This document shows positions 38,855 through 38,937 of a stretch of DNA of 38,937 nucleotides, in pieces; within the stretch, counting starts at the first letter, position 1; every line of letters starts with the position of its first letter. Origin of the DNA: Oscillospiraceae bacterium (lineage in GTDB: Bacteria > Bacillota > Clostridia > Oscillospirales > Oscillospiraceae); contig CACZKM010000014.1 in the NCBI GenBank assembly GCA_902781745.1, positions 1 to 38,937 of the forward strand. Reading direction: 5' to 3'. Position numbers and translations under genes: made by a program. The notes under the pieces were generated by a model, which was not told where the DNA came from, searched no databases, and was given only the letters and a program-made list of their open reading frames with translations.

Positions 38855-38929
38855 CGATTAAAATGTTTAAAAAACATTTTAATCGCCCACGGCAGATTCT
38901 GCCGTGGGCTGCAAGCCAAAGGCTTGCAG
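38855..38929. repeat. three contiguous perfect hairpins, possible mobile-element end
   Basis: CGATTAAAATGTTT/AAACATTTTAATCG (38855-38868, 38872-38885), GCCCACGGCAGA/TCTGCCGTGGGC (38885-38896, 38898-38909) and CTGCAAGCC/GGCTTGCAG (38909-38917, 38921-38929) abut with one shared base each. Such folded single-strand ends are typical of IS200/IS605-type elements and related repeats; the rest would lie beyond the window. Confidence 0.5.
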
Positions 38930-38937
38930 GATTAGAT

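Larger units (their letters stand above)
38627..38937. other. gene-free, hairpin-rich window end
   Basis: No protein frame. First CTTTCATAAGCG pairs with CGCTATGAAAG (38652-38702 region). Then a terminator-like stem: AATACCCTCAGTT (38755-38767) with AACTGGGGGTATT (38792-38804), followed by TTTTTG, the probable end of the spo0A transcript. After a short AT-rich stretch come three adjacent perfect hairpins (38855-38929), described separately. Confidence 0.7.

Noticed and set aside
1-38937. CRISPR arrays, tRNA or rRNA genes
   Set aside because: No regularly spaced repeats of suitable length and no recognisable tRNA or rRNA sequence were seen.

Overview
The window is a 38.9 kb stretch of a GC-rich, endospore-forming Firmicute. 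Spo0A, both dipicolinate synthase subunits, a SpoVB-like flippase, crt/hbd of butyryl-CoA synthesis and AGGAGG-type ribosome sites point to Clostridia. Oscillospiraceae of the Flavonifractor/Intestinimonas type are my best guess, inferred from style and gene content only.

Layout. (1) 1-2990: a DUF1846 protein and asparagine synthetase AsnA on +, closed by a strong terminator. (2) 2990-5735: an AT-richer accessory island with a frameshifted BglII-type restriction endonuclease, an unrecognised 202-residue protein (both -) and a WYL-type regulator (+); no methyltransferase is visible. (3) 5735-6570: a rubrerythrin gene broken by an apparent 64-nt deletion, followed by a 39-codon membrane peptide. 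(4) 6624-10717 (-): xre-comEC-holA-rnmV, with overlapping or almost touching genes. (5) 10845-11422 (-): a DUF4160/DUF2442 pair facing alaX-tetR-putP (+, 11555-15092). (6) 15099-17450: hairpin-rich ends, a D-2-hydroxyacid dehydrogenase (-), a small cysteine-containing protein and a GNAT acetyltransferase (+). (7) 17452-19473 (-): a flavin-type oxidase-like protein and dpaA-dpaB. (8) 19634-23499 (+): an SLH-anchored S41-type protein, a DUF937 protein and an AIM24-family protein. (9) 23632-26244 (-): hbd, crt and a DUF554 membrane protein. (10) 26368-28382 (+): the SpoVB-like flippase and tadA, then a possible small RNA. (11) 28627-30583 (-): an FAH-family hydrolase and DAHP synthase. (12) 30922-35888 (+): a complete branched-chain amino-acid ABC transporter, livK-H-M-G-F. 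(13) 36132-38626 (+): a 494-residue DNA-binding-type protein and spo0A with 0A boxes upstream. (14) 38640-38937: a gene-free, hairpin-packed end.

How it fits together. Most of the window is housekeeping and sporulation chromosome: DNA replication (holA), RNA maturation and translation quality (rnmV, tadA, alaX), amino-acid supply (asnA, DAHP synthase, liv, putP), crotonyl-CoA formation (hbd, crt) and spore formation (spo0A, dpaAB). The accessory parts are the 2.7 kb restriction island, the DUF4160/DUF2442 pair and dispersed hairpin elements. Two genes appear freshly broken (the endonuclease and rubrerythrin). At least four promoters share a TTGCGC -35 box exactly 17 nt from the -10, three of them with TGTGG just before the -10, which looks like a lineage-specific promoter style. 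I do not see a convincing complete new multi-gene system; the best leads are the restriction island, the shared promoter architecture, the dispersed hairpin element and the small-RNA candidate.
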